A stretch of 64,000 nucleotides of DNA from Streptomyces sp. NBC_01235 (GTDB lineage: Bacteria; Actinomycetota; Actinomycetes; Streptomycetales; Streptomycetaceae). Positions 1 to 7,491 of the stretch are shown here, piece by piece. The translations under genes and the position numbers were made by a program. Location: assembly GCF_035989285.1 (NCBI RefSeq), contig NZ_CP108513.1, forward strand, positions 7,130,001 through 7,194,000, given 5' to 3'. The notes under the pieces were generated by a model that made no database searches, had not been told where the DNA came from, and was given only the letters and a program-made list of their open reading frames with translations. Numbering within the stretch: position 1 is the stretch's first letter; each line of letters opens with the position of its first letter.

Positions 1-279
1 TCCCTGGCACCGGTCACGGGTGCGCTGCTGTGGGGCGAGGCCCCCGGCTGCGTCTGCGAGCTGCTCCTGGCCCGCCGCCTCGACGACCCCCTCGTCGGCT
101 ACGTCCCGCCGCCGACCACCGAGTTGGCACCCGGCCAGGGCCTGTGGTTCGCCCGCCAGGTGTGCGCGTACGTGGACGTCCGCGAGGCGGGCCCGGGCAC
201 CGGCACCGGCACCGACACCGGAACCGGCGAAGGATCCGGATCCGGATCCGGTACGACCGTACGACTGCAGTACGCGTAG
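1..279 (+). CDS. C-terminal end of an RsbA-like anti-sigma regulator (partial)
   Basis: The frame is open from the window edge to TAG at 277-279, giving 92 residues. They resemble the end of a GHKL/HATPase_c domain as in RsbA-family anti-sigma regulators: a glycine-rich GLWFARQ segment (G2-box position), a VDV strand, then a last strand TTVRLQYA. These proteins normally carry an N-terminal MEDS sensor domain, which would lie upstream and cannot be seen. Between the last two strands there is a Gly/Thr/Ser/Glu low-complexity stretch written by short DNA repeats (GGCACC and GGATCC units). Family-level assignment rests only on the C-terminal motif; another GHKL ATPase is possible. Confidence 0.6.
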   Translation, partial: SLAPVTGALLWGEAPGCVCELLLARRLDDPLVGYVPPPTTELAPGQGLWFARQVCAYVDVREAGPGTGTGTDTGTGEGSGSGSGTTVRLQYA

Positions 280-356
280 ACGGGGCGCCTCGACAGGTAC
301 GGAATCGGGTAGTCCTCCCCGTATGCGGACGGTGTGCGGGAGGGGATCCTGACTCC

Positions 357-938
357 ATGCTGCGACTTTCCGGGGGAAGCGGCCCCCTCCCGGACCCCGC
401 CCCCCAGTACGGCGCCTACCTCCAGCCGCCGATAGGGGCAGGCCACTGGAGCGTCGAGTACGACCCTCGGCCCAGCGCCGTCCGTGAGGCCCGCGCACAG
501 GTGCGCAGGCAGTTGGAGGACTGGGGACTGGCGGACCGGGAGGACTTGGTGGACACCGCCGAGCTGCTCGTCAGCGAGCTGGCCACCAACGCCCTGCTGC
601 GCCCCCATGGCCCGAATGGCATGGGAGGTACCCCCACCGCGAGCCGCTTCCGCCTCACCCTGAACGCCGCACACGGCATCCTCCGCTGCGAGGTGGCCGA
701 TACCGGCCGCCGCACCCCGCAGGTGCTTCACGCGGGCGGGACGGAGAGCGGCCGGGGAATGTTCCTGGTGAACGCGCTCGCCCGCCGCTGGGGCTGCCAC
801 CAGGACGGACCGGGCAAGACCGTCTGGTTCGAACTCGGCACCTGCGGCTGCGACGACGGTTGCGGCCGACGCCGGCCGCAACCCCCCCTTGGCCGCGAGC
901 CCTCGGACGCACGTACGGCGGTGTTCGACGGCGGGTGA
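357..938 (+). CDS. ATP-binding protein, HATPase/SpoIIAB-like anti-sigma type
   Basis: 193-residue protein. ATG 357 was chosen because GGGAGGGG lies 11 nt upstream. After an N-terminal segment of about 35 residues comes a compact GHKL fold: ELLVSELATNAL (N box), CEVADTG (D-box-like) and ESGRGMFLVNALARRWG (G2 box), ending in KTVWFEL. Streptomyces encode many such RsbW/SpoIIAB-like ATPases, which can bind sigma factors or STAS-domain antagonists in partner switching. It follows the RsbA-like gene by 77 nt on the same strand. The target sigma factor is unknown. The last 25 residues are disordered and Arg/Pro rich. Confidence 0.8.
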   Translation: MLRLSGGSGPLPDPAPQYGAYLQPPIGAGHWSVEYDPRPSAVREARAQVRRQLEDWGLADREDLVDTAELLVSELATNALLRPHGPNGMGGTPTASRFRLTLNAAHGILRCEVADTGRRTPQVLHAGGTESGRGMFLVNALARRWGCHQDGPGKTVWFELGTCGCDDGCGRRRPQPPLGREPSDARTAVFDGG

Positions 939-1004
939 GCACATCGGGTGGAGATCGCGCACGCCCTCTTGCCGGACCGGCGTCTTTGGGCTTTCTTGAC
1001 CTTC

Positions 1005-2357
1005 ATGGCGGACACCACGGGACCCCCCACGGGAAACTTCACGCACACCGAGGCTCCATCCGACATCGACAACAACGCCTCCCCCCGCAAGTCCAGTTGG
1101 AAGTACATCGGCCCGGGCATCGTGGTCGCGGCGACGGGCGTCGGCGCCGGCGACCTGGTGGCCACGCTGATCGCCGGCAGCAACTTCGGCTACACCCTGC
1201 TCTGGGCGGCGATCATCGGCTGCCTGGTCAAGATCTCCCTCGCCGAGGCGGCCGGCCGCTGGCACCTCTCCACCGGCCGCACCCTCTTCGACGGCTGGGC
1301 GAGCCTGGGCCGTTGGACGACGTGGTTCTTCGTCGTCTACGTGGTCGTCTGGGGCTTCGTCTACGGCGCGGCGGCGATGTCGTCGAGCGCGCTGCCGCTC
1401 CAGGCGCTGTTCCCGGACGTGATGGACCTCAAGTCGTGGGCCATCGCCTGTGGTCTGGTGGGCCTGGTGTTCGTCTGGTTCAACAAGTACGCCGTCTTCG
1501 AGAAGGTCATGACGGTCCTGGTGGGCGTCATGTTCGTGGTGACGGTCTACCTGGCGATCCGGGTCACCCCGAACCTCGGCGACGCCTTCGCGGGCCTCCT
1601 CCCGGTCCTGCCGGACGAGAAGGACTCGGTCCTCAACACCCTCGGCCTGATCGGCGGCGTCGGCGGCACGATCACGCTGGCCGCGTACGGCTACTGGGTC
1701 AACGCCAAGGGCTGGACGAACACGGGCTGGATGAAGGTCATGCGGCTGGACAACCGGGTCGCGTACATCACCACCGGCATCTTCGTCGTCGCGATGCTCT
1801 TCGTCGGCGCGGAGCTGCTGCACTCCGCGAACGTGGCGATCGCGAGCGGCGACAAGGGGCTCGTCCAGCTGAGCGACATCCTGGAGGCGGAGTACGGTGC
1901 GGCGACGGCCAAGTTCTTCCTGATCGGCTTCTTCGCCACCTCCTTCACCTCCCTGATCGGCGTCTGGCACGGCGTGAGCCTGATGTTCGCCGACTTCGTG
2001 GCCCGCTACCGCGACCAGGGCGAGTCGGTGGGCGGGGCGACCGGCGCCGAGGTCGCCTCGGGTGAACGGGAACGCTCCTGGCCCTTCCGGGCGTACCTGC
2101 TGTGGCTGACCTTCCCGCCGATCGTGCTGCTCTTCCAGGGCCAGCCGTTCCGCCTGGTCATCCTGTACGGCGTGCTGGGCGCGGCCTTCCTGCCGTTCCT
2201 GGCGGGGACGCTGCTGTGGCTGCTCAACACCTCCCGCACACCCAGGGAGTGGCGCAACGGCATGCTGAGCAACGCGATGCTGGTGCTGGCGGGGCTGCTG
2301 TTCCTGGTGCTGTGCGTGAAGCAGATCTGGGACCAGCCGTGGTCGGAGTTCTTCTGA
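1005..2357 (+). CDS. Nramp-family divalent metal transporter-like membrane protein
   Basis: 450 residues with about 11 predicted hydrophobic helices, the usual Nramp size. The first helix reads GPGIVVAATGVGAGDLVATL and the sixth contains GGVGGTITLAAYGYW. Canonical Nramp proteins have DPGN in helix 1 and an MPH motif in helix 6 as metal ligands. Here the equivalent places read GAGD and ITLAAY, so the substrate may differ from Mn/Fe or transport may use another site. ATG 1005 gives a short hydrophilic N-terminus of about 35 residues; GTG 948 is an in-frame alternative and neither has a strong ribosome-binding site. Fold assignment is firm, substrate is not. Confidence 0.8.
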   Translation: MADTTGPPTGNFTHTEAPSDIDNNASPRKSSWKYIGPGIVVAATGVGAGDLVATLIAGSNFGYTLLWAAIIGCLVKISLAEAAGRWHLSTGRTLFDGWASLGRWTTWFFVVYVVVWGFVYGAAAMSSSALPLQALFPDVMDLKSWAIACGLVGLVFVWFNKYAVFEKVMTVLVGVMFVVTVYLAIRVTPNLGDAFAGLLPVLPDEKDSVLNTLGLIGGVGGTITLAAYGYWVNAKGWTNTGWMKVMRLDNRVAYITTGIFVVAMLFVGAELLHSANVAIASGDKGLVQLSDILEAEYGAATAKFFLIGFFATSFTSLIGVWHGVSLMFADFVARYRDQGESVGGATGAEVASGERERSWPFRAYLLWLTFPPIVLLFQGQPFRLVILYGVLGAAFLPFLAGTLLWLLNTSRTPREWRNGMLSNAMLVLAGLLFLVLCVKQIWDQPWSEFF

Positions 2358-2432
2358 TCGCCGTCATCGTTCTTCCGATCACCGTCATCCGGCTGATCTC
2401 GCTGATCCAGGTTGGTTGAGTTCAGCAATAGC

Positions 2433-2461
2433 TTGAGTTTCGCAAGTACCTCTCCTAGGCT
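2433..2461 (+). promoter_or_regulatory. Predicted vegetative-type promoter of the isochorismatase-like gene
   Basis: TTGAGT at 2433-2438, a 17-nt spacer and TAGGCT at 2456-2461 fit the Streptomyces principal sigma-factor pattern. Transcription would start near 2467, inside the inverted repeat that covers the ribosome-binding site. Confidence 0.55.
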
Positions 2462-2481
2462 GCTGATCCCCTAGGAGAGGT
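2448..2481. promoter_or_regulatory. 12-bp perfect inverted repeat overlapping the -10 box and ribosome-binding site
   Basis: ACCTCTCCTAGG (2448-2459) and CCTAGGAGAGGT (2470-2481) are exact reverse complements around a 10-nt centre. The left arm overlaps the TAGGCT -10 box and the right arm contains the GGAGAGG ribosome-binding site of GTG 2491. It could be a repressor operator. If transcription starts further upstream it could be an RNA hairpin hiding the ribosome-binding site. Confidence 0.6.
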
Positions 2482-2490
2482 GCCCTTGCC

Positions 2491-3081
2491 GTGGCTGTGA
2501 CCGTGCTGGACGCCAAGACCGCGCTCGTGCTGATCGACCTCCAGGCCGGCACGCTCGCCGCCCCCACCAAGCCGTACCCGGCGGCGGACGCGGTGGCCCG
2601 TGCCGCCGAGCTCGCCGACGCCTTCCGCGCCGCGGGCGCCCCCGTGGTGCTGGTGCGCATGGCCACCTCGCCCGACGGCGCCGACGCCGTGCCCGGCCGC
2701 AGCGAGGCCGCCCGACTGGCCGGCGGCCGCTCCCGCCCCTACGACCTCGGCCCCATCGCCGAACCGCTCACCGGCCACGACACGGACATCCTCGTCACCA
2801 AGCGGAACTGGGGCGCGTTCCACGGCACCGACCTCGACATCCAGCTGCGCCGCCGGGGCGTCACCCAGATCGTGCTCGGCGGCATCGCGACCAGCCTCGG
2901 CGTCGAGTCGACCGCCCGCGCCGCCCACGAGCACGGCTACCACGTCACGTTCGCGGTCGACGCGATGACCGACATCAACGAGGACGCGCACCGTCACAGC
3001 GTCTCCTACCTGTTCCCGCTGATCGGCGAGCCGGGCACGACGAAGGAGATCCTGGCCCTGCTGGCCACCGCCCGAGCCTGA
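2491..3081 (+). CDS. Isochorismatase-family hydrolase lacking the catalytic cysteine
   Basis: 196 residues, GTG start with GGAGAGG 10 nt upstream. The alpha/beta isochorismatase fold is clear: ALVLIDLQ with Asp16, LVTKRNWGAF with Lys104, and VLGGIATSLGVESTARAA near 128-145. Cysteine hydrolases such as nicotinamidases carry a nucleophilic Cys just before the V in the last motif; here that position is Gly137. True isochorismatases also lack this Cys, so an isochorismatase-like reaction or a changed activity is more likely than amide hydrolysis. No siderophore or phenazine genes lie nearby. Its promoter carries a perfect palindrome. Confidence 0.8.
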   Translation: MAVTVLDAKTALVLIDLQAGTLAAPTKPYPAADAVARAAELADAFRAAGAPVVLVRMATSPDGADAVPGRSEAARLAGGRSRPYDLGPIAEPLTGHDTDILVTKRNWGAFHGTDLDIQLRRRGVTQIVLGGIATSLGVESTARAAHEHGYHVTFAVDAMTDINEDAHRHSVSYLFPLIGEPGTTKEILALLATARA

Positions 3082-3167
3082 GCCCGGGCGGCCTGAGCCT
3101 GCGCCGGAGGGCCAGTCCACCTTCGTCCCTCGCCCGTCTGTCCCTCGGCCCTCAGGCCTGTCGCCTC

Positions 3168-4424
3168 TCAGTCCTTGTCGCTCAGCCACCGCGGGCTGAG
3201 CGCGATCGCCCGCAGCTGTTCGATCGTGAGGGCGGGCTTCGCGCGGGTCGCCGCCTTGCCCTGCTCTGCGGCGTTGAAGGCGGTGATGACCACGCGCAGA
3301 CCGCTCTTGCGCATGGTGTCGACGGTCCACTCCACGGCTCCCGCCCCGCCCTTCTCGGCCGGCCCCTGCTGGACCGCGACCCGCGTGCCGTCGGCGAGGG
3401 TCTCGGAGCCGGAGCCGTACAACTGGTCGGCGACGTCGGACATGTCGGGCTGCACGTTGACCTGGACCAGGCTCCTGCCCTTGCCGTCGTCGACGACCAT
3501 GTAGCCGTACCCGGTCTCCTGGCTGCCGTACGAGACGCGCTTCAGGTCGGACGGCAGCAGGAGGCTGAGCTTGCGCAGGATGAGCCAGCCGGCCATCTCC
3601 GCGGGCCGGGTGGACGAGCCCGTCGCGGCGGTCGGCTTCTTCTCCTTCGGGATGGCGTCGATGATCCGGCGCCACTTCGAGGCCGCGGCGAGCGTCTTCA
3701 ACTGGGCGGTCGTCAGCGGGGGTTCGGGACGGCTGACCGGCTTCCCCTTCTCCGCCGGGGCGTTCCACTCGATGACGCTCACGTGCTGCCCGGCCGGGGT
3801 GACCAGGTCCGCTCCCCACGCCTTGGTGTCCTCGCGGCGGTCGGGATACTCGTAGCCCTGGTAGACGGTGACCGCCGACCCGTCGGGCAGGAGCTCCGTC
3901 CTGCAACTGTCGAGGCCCGACTGCCCGCCGTCCGCGCAGGGCATCACGGCCGTGGACGGATTGAACTCCCCCGTGTCCGTCGGGACCCGGTCCAGACCCA
4001 CGGAGACGGCCGCCTCGCCCTTGCCGTCGTCGAACACGCCCACCGCGAGCGGCGGCAGGTCCTCGCCCGTGCCGCGCGCCTCCGACTTCGTGAACTTCCC
4101 CTTGGGGAGGAGCTGTTGGAGCGTGCGGACCACCTCGTCGGCGGAGTAGGTCTTCGGCCCGGCGCTGCCGGTGGCGGCGACGGAGGAGGGCTTCGGGGCG
4201 GGCGTACCGCCCCACGGCACCAGCAGCGCCCCGCCCACCCCCACGAGGGCGAGACTCGCCGCGCCCCCGGCGACCGCGGCCCTGCGCCGCAGCCGCATGC
4301 GATGTCCGCGTGCCTGACCGGCGGCGGCGAGCGCGCCGCCCGGGTTGTCGAAGGTGCCGCCGGCCTCGTGCAGGGCGGCGGAGAGCCGCTCCTCGAAGGG
4401 ATCGCTGTGCTGATCTACGGGCAT
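3168..4424 (-). CDS. Single-pass membrane protein partnered with a SigE-family sigma factor
   Basis: 418 residues. Residues 1-45 are cytoplasmic and end in a basic RMRLRRR cluster, 49-70 form one transmembrane helix, and the rest is an extracytoplasmic domain with two similar halves (each has an LP.DLK/KGKF-like and a TAQLKTLAA/TIEQLRAIA-like segment), suggesting an internal duplication. It starts 102 nt after the sigma factor gene and is read in the same direction. That layout, and the short cytoplasmic N-terminus, are typical of membrane-bound partners of extracytoplasmic-function sigma factors, but no recognised anti-sigma domain is visible. Function as an anti-sigma or signal sensor is inferred from context. 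Confidence 0.65.
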   Translation of the reverse strand: MPVDQHSDPFEERLSAALHEAGGTFDNPGGALAAAGQARGHRMRLRRRAAVAGGAASLALVGVGGALLVPWGGTPAPKPSSVAATGSAGPKTYSADEVVRTLQQLLPKGKFTKSEARGTGEDLPPLAVGVFDDGKGEAAVSVGLDRVPTDTGEFNPSTAVMPCADGGQSGLDSCRTELLPDGSAVTVYQGYEYPDRREDTKAWGADLVTPAGQHVSVIEWNAPAEKGKPVSRPEPPLTTAQLKTLAAASKWRRIIDAIPKEKKPTAATGSSTRPAEMAGWLILRKLSLLLPSDLKRVSYGSQETGYGYMVVDDGKGRSLVQVNVQPDMSDVADQLYGSGSETLADGTRVAVQQGPAEKGGAGAVEWTVDTMRKSGLRVVITAFNAAEQGKAATRAKPALTIEQLRAIALSPRWLSDKD

Positions 4425-4526
4425 GGTGAACCACCGTTTTCCGCGAGGGATGGATTGAACTCGGGTAGTGGGGAGGGCAGTGGCAAGGCGGAGGCGAAGT
4501 GACGTACAGAGGGGAGCCGGGTGGGC

Positions 4527-5036
4527 TCAGGGTCTGGCGTACTCGCTCATGTCCTCGCCGAGCAGCTCCCGCAACCGCCCCAGGGCCCGCGAGCACCGCG
4601 TCCGCACGGCCGCCGAGCTCGCGTTCATCGCGTCGGCGGTCTCCTCGACCGAGCGGTCCTCCCAGTACCGCAGGACCACGACCGCCCGGTCCTTGGCGGG
4701 CAGCCGCCCGAGGGCCTGCATCAGCGTCAGCCGCAGCGAGGTGTCGGTGCCGCCGCCGTCGGGCACGTCGGGGAACACGTCCACGGCCTGCTCGCGGCTG
4801 CTGCGCCTGCGCTGGTGGGCGAGGAAGGCGCGGGTGAGGACGGTCTGCGCGTACCCGGCCGGGTTGTCGACCCGGGACACCCGTCCCCAGCGGACGTACA
4901 GCCTGCCGAGGGTCTCCTGAACCAGATCCTCGGCAAGGTGCGTGTCTCCGGCCGTGAGCAGACACGCCGACCGGTACAGATGCCGGGCCCGCGCCGCCGC
5001 GAACTCGGCGTACTCGTCCGCGCGGACCTGCCTCAT
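4527..5036 (-). CDS. SigE-family RNA polymerase sigma factor (ECF type)
   Basis: 169 residues. Start ATG 5036 has GGGGGA upstream; longer in-frame starts have no support. Region 2 is seen in the first 75 residues (HLYRSACLLTAGDTHLAEDLVQETLGRLY) and region 4 in the second half (LPAKDRAVVVLRYWEDRSVEETADAM...VRTRCSRALGRLRELL). It belongs to the short two-domain ECF factors common in Streptomyces. The downstream membrane protein probably controls it. A second sigma/membrane pair of the same build lies at 51.2-52.2 kb. Confidence 0.85.
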   Translation of the reverse strand: MRQVRADEYAEFAAARARHLYRSACLLTAGDTHLAEDLVQETLGRLYVRWGRVSRVDNPAGYAQTVLTRAFLAHQRRRSSREQAVDVFPDVPDGGGTDTSLRLTLMQALGRLPAKDRAVVVLRYWEDRSVEETADAMNASSAAVRTRCSRALGRLRELLGEDMSEYARP

Positions 5037-5143
5037 GAGTGTTCCCCCTGCGTCGGTCGGCGTGCTGCCCTCATCTCTTTGATGCAGTGGGCCGCGGAAA
5101 TGTTTCAGAGGAGACCGAAAGTGGGCGCACAGCCGCCGCCGGG

Positions 5144-5149
5144 TAGGTT
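5144..5149 (+). promoter_or_regulatory. -10 element for a leaderless transcript
   Basis: TAGGTT ends 6 nt before the GTG at 5156, so transcription would start at the start codon. No good -35 box is seen and there is no ribosome-binding site. Confidence 0.4.
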
Positions 5150-5155
5150 TCGGCT

Positions 5156-5536
5156 GTGACAGACCAGCCGTCGACTCCGCCTCCACCGCCCACCCCACCG
5201 GGGTTCGGTCCGCCCCCGCCGCAGTACGCCCCGCAGACGGGCCCGCCGCAGCCCGGCCCGGAGTTCCTGGCCGTCGACAAGCACAACTCGGTCGTCGTCG
5301 ACGCGGCGGGCGTCGCCTTCGAGATGTACGACATCACGGTCGACTTCCCCTGGCCCGAGATCCGCAGCGTCCACTACAAGGCGAGCCCCGACGGCAAGGC
5401 CCTCATGGTCGCCGTCGTCCACGTGGACGGCAGAGTCTACGAGTGCGTGGTGACGGCGAAGCCGAGGGAACGCCTGCAGGGCTGGTTCGCACAACTGGCG
5501 TGGGTGCTGGGGTACTACCGGCCGACGGGGTACTGA
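5156..5536 (+). CDS. Small protein with proline-rich N-terminus, function unknown
   Basis: 126 residues. The first 40 are almost all Pro/Gly/Gln and disordered; residues 45-126 form a compact domain beginning FLAVDKHNSVVVDAAGVAFEMYDITVDFPWPEIRSVHY, which looks like a PH-like or beta-sandwich fold. There is no signal peptide or membrane segment, so it is probably cytoplasmic. It is followed after 3 nt by the next gene, which suggests an operon. I do not recognise a characterised family. Confidence 0.65.
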   Translation: MTDQPSTPPPPPTPPGFGPPPPQYAPQTGPPQPGPEFLAVDKHNSVVVDAAGVAFEMYDITVDFPWPEIRSVHYKASPDGKALMVAVVHVDGRVYECVVTAKPRERLQGWFAQLAWVLGYYRPTGY

Positions 5537-5539
5537 GCA

Positions 5540-6172
5540 GTGGAACCCGAGCGGAGTACGCCGGGCGTGCCGATTACGGGGCCTGCCCGCCACCACGACT
5601 CAGGGCGCTGGCTGGCCCAGCTCACAGGCCGAATGCTCGTGGTCTGCCCGCGATGCGGTGGCCGTGCGCTGGTGGTTCCCCGTCCCGGTCTCCCCGAACC
5701 CAGGTACTACAGCGAGCTGTTGTTCCAGCCGCGCCGTCTGGCGTGCGCCGCATGCGGTGCCGTCGCCGACCGGGACCCCGAGATGCGAGGTGCCGGGCTG
5801 GTCGGCGCGGTGCCGGGCGGCAGCGAGGATCCGTTCTTCCGACGGCCACTGTGGCTGCAGACCCGCTGCGTCGGCCACATCCTGTGGGCGTACAACGAGG
5901 AGCACGTGCACGAACTCTCCGCCTACGTCGCCGCCCGGCTGCGCGAGCGCGGCGCATCCCGTCCGACGACGGCGATGTTCGCGCGACTGCCCCCGTGGAT
6001 GAAGAGGTCGGACAACCGCTCCGAGATCCTGGCCGGCCTGGAGACCCTGCGAGCGCTGGCGGAGCGCTCGGCACCGGCCGACCGTTCCGACGCGGCGCAT
6101 GAACGCGGTGACCGTCCCCGCCTGCGCCCGAGCCTGTACTTCAGGGGCGGCCCATATACGGGAAGCCCCTGA
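5540..6172 (+). CDS. Zinc-ribbon hypothetical protein
   Basis: 210 residues from GTG 5540, 3 nt after the previous stop. ATG 5633 is a possible internal start. Cysteines in CPRCG (36, 39) and CAACG (69, 72) form a likely zinc ribbon spaced by about 30 residues. The rest is soluble and mixed alpha/beta with no known catalytic motif. The same arrangement is seen in uncharacterised actinobacterial proteins. Coupling with the upstream proline-rich protein suggests a joint role, but none can be named. Confidence 0.6.
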   Translation: MEPERSTPGVPITGPARHHDSGRWLAQLTGRMLVVCPRCGGRALVVPRPGLPEPRYYSELLFQPRRLACAACGAVADRDPEMRGAGLVGAVPGGSEDPFFRRPLWLQTRCVGHILWAYNEEHVHELSAYVAARLRERGASRPTTAMFARLPPWMKRSDNRSEILAGLETLRALAERSAPADRSDAAHERGDRPRLRPSLYFRGGPYTGSP

Positions 6173-6199
6173 AGAGCCCACGGAAGTCCTCGGGAGCTC

Positions 6200-6391
6200 T
6201 CAGAGCAGGTGGTCGGCCTTGCCCGCCTTGATGTCGAGAATCATCGTGCGGAGCGCTTCGCGGGAGTCGGTGAGGTAGGCGTCCTCGGCGCCGGCTATGG
6301 CGATGTAGGCGTTGCCGGTGGGGTCGGTGCCGAGGCGGAAGCAGGCCGATCCCTCGGCGCAGAACGGGTCTTCCCACGTGATGTCGGACAT
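6200..6391 (-). CDS. DUF397 protein of a WhiJ/AbaA-like pair
   Basis: 63 residues, starting 10 nt after the stop of the HTH gene. It has the compact DUF397 pattern: short start ITWEDPFC, a SACFRLG segment, then YIAIAGAEDAYLTDSREALRTMILDIKAGKADHLL. DUF397 proteins are small acidic partners encoded next to helix-turn-helix/DUF5753 regulators in Streptomyces. Such pairs have been described both as developmental regulators (whiJ and abaA clusters) and as toxin-antitoxin-like units. Which applies here cannot be told from sequence. Confidence 0.85.
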   Translation of the reverse strand: MSDITWEDPFCAEGSACFRLGTDPTGNAYIAIAGAEDAYLTDSREALRTMILDIKAGKADHLL

Positions 6392-6401
6392 GGTCGTCTC
6401 C

Positions 6402-7253
6402 TCAGAGCTGGCTGGCGATGTCCTGGATGAAGCCGTACGACTCCGCAGGTGACAGCGCACGTTCTTCCATCCAGTCCAGTTGCGTTCGGTACTTGGACAA
6501 CTGGGCTTCCTGGTACAGGAATTCCGGTCCATGGGTGCTGTCGATCTGAACGGTGTCCAGTCGCGGCACCGGTCCCTCCAGGTAGACCACGGTCTGCCCG
6601 GCTCCGGGGAACGAGCCCGCGTCGAACGGAATGACGCGCAAGGTCACGTGAGACCGCTCCGACGCGGCGAGCAGATGCTCCAGCTGACCTCGCGCGACCT
6701 TGCGCCCACCGAACTGCATGCGCAGCGCGGCCTCGTGGAGTATTCCGACGTACTCCGTGGGCGCGTCGCCCTCCAGAACTCGCTGACGCTCCAACCGGTG
6801 TGCGAGCCGCAGTGCGACCTCGTGCTCGGGTAGTGGCGGCAGTGCAGCCTTGAAAACGGCCTGGGCGTGGTCGGTGGACTGCAGCAGCCCGGGCATGTGG
6901 ATCAGGTGCACGCTGCGGATCCGTACCGCGTGGTGCTCCAGCTCGGCGATGTCGAGAATCCCGATCGGAAGGCTGCCCCGGTACTTCTCCCACCAGCCCC
7001 GCTCGGTGGGTTGGGCCATCTCGACCAGGGCGTCGACGTAGGCCTCGTCGCCGCAGTCGCAGTTGCAGGCCAGGGTGCGCAGTCGCTCGGGGCTGATGGC
7101 GCGGGTGCCCGACTCGATGTTGGAGATCTTGCCTCGGTCCACACCGAGCAGCCCTGCTGCGTACTCCCCGGTCATGCCGACAGCGGTGCGCAGCCTCCGT
7201 ACCTCCGCCCCGAGCCTCTTCTGACGCTCGGTCGGAGACGTCCTCGCGGCCAT
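6402..7253 (-). CDS. Helix-turn-helix / DUF5753 (Scr1, WhiJ-like) regulator
   Basis: 283 residues. Residues 10-70 form a Xre-type helix-turn-helix (RLRTAVGMTGEYAAGLLGVDRGKISNIESGTRAIS). Residues 100-275 match the DUF5753 effector domain (EHHAVRIRSVHLIHMPGLLQSTDHAQAVF, then ...LRVIPFDAGSFPGAGQTVVYLEGP). It is co-transcribed with the DUF397 gene and divergent from a HATPase gene, the classic three-gene whiJ/abaA layout. The intergenic region has a pair of 15-bp direct repeats that may be its binding sites. In related systems the HTH protein represses and the DUF397 partner modulates; this is inference here. Confidence 0.88.
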   Translation of the reverse strand: MAARTSPTERQKRLGAEVRRLRTAVGMTGEYAAGLLGVDRGKISNIESGTRAISPERLRTLACNCDCGDEAYVDALVEMAQPTERGWWEKYRGSLPIGILDIAELEHHAVRIRSVHLIHMPGLLQSTDHAQAVFKAALPPLPEHEVALRLAHRLERQRVLEGDAPTEYVGILHEAALRMQFGGRKVARGQLEHLLAASERSHVTLRVIPFDAGSFPGAGQTVVYLEGPVPRLDTVQIDSTHGPEFLYQEAQLSKYRTQLDWMEERALSPAESYGFIQDIASQL

Positions 7254-7335
7254 ACGGTTCCTTCCTCGAAGCCGGAGTCACCCTATCGGGGCTGTGTTCT
7301 CCCAGTGGTGGGGCAACATAACCCCCCATGCCTTA

Positions 7336-7378
7336 CATTCGGTAATGCACAAGCTACACACCGCATTTGGCAGTGCAC
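7336..7378. promoter_or_regulatory. Pair of 15-bp direct repeats in the divergent WhiJ-like promoter region
   Basis: CATTCGGTAATGCAC (7336-7350) and CATTTGGCAGTGCAC (7364-7378) match at 12 of 15 positions and start 28 bp apart. They lie between the HTH gene and the ATPase gene and could be operators of the HTH protein. Confidence 0.45.
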
Positions 7379-7491
7379 CGCGCGAGCCTGCCCGCACGCT
7401 CCTTCCCTGGGAGGGGTGGGCCGCGCCAGGGAGACGAGCCACCGACTGCGACCGCGAACACGAAGACGAACGCGAACACCAAGGAGCCCCC

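Noticed and set aside
99..1970. Very long open frame on the minus strand opposite the ATPase and Nramp genes
   Set aside because: High-GC shadow frame: residues are Arg/Ala/Gly/Asp-rich without any domain, and the plus-strand genes have clear families and motifs. Similar long shadows occur opposite most genes here.
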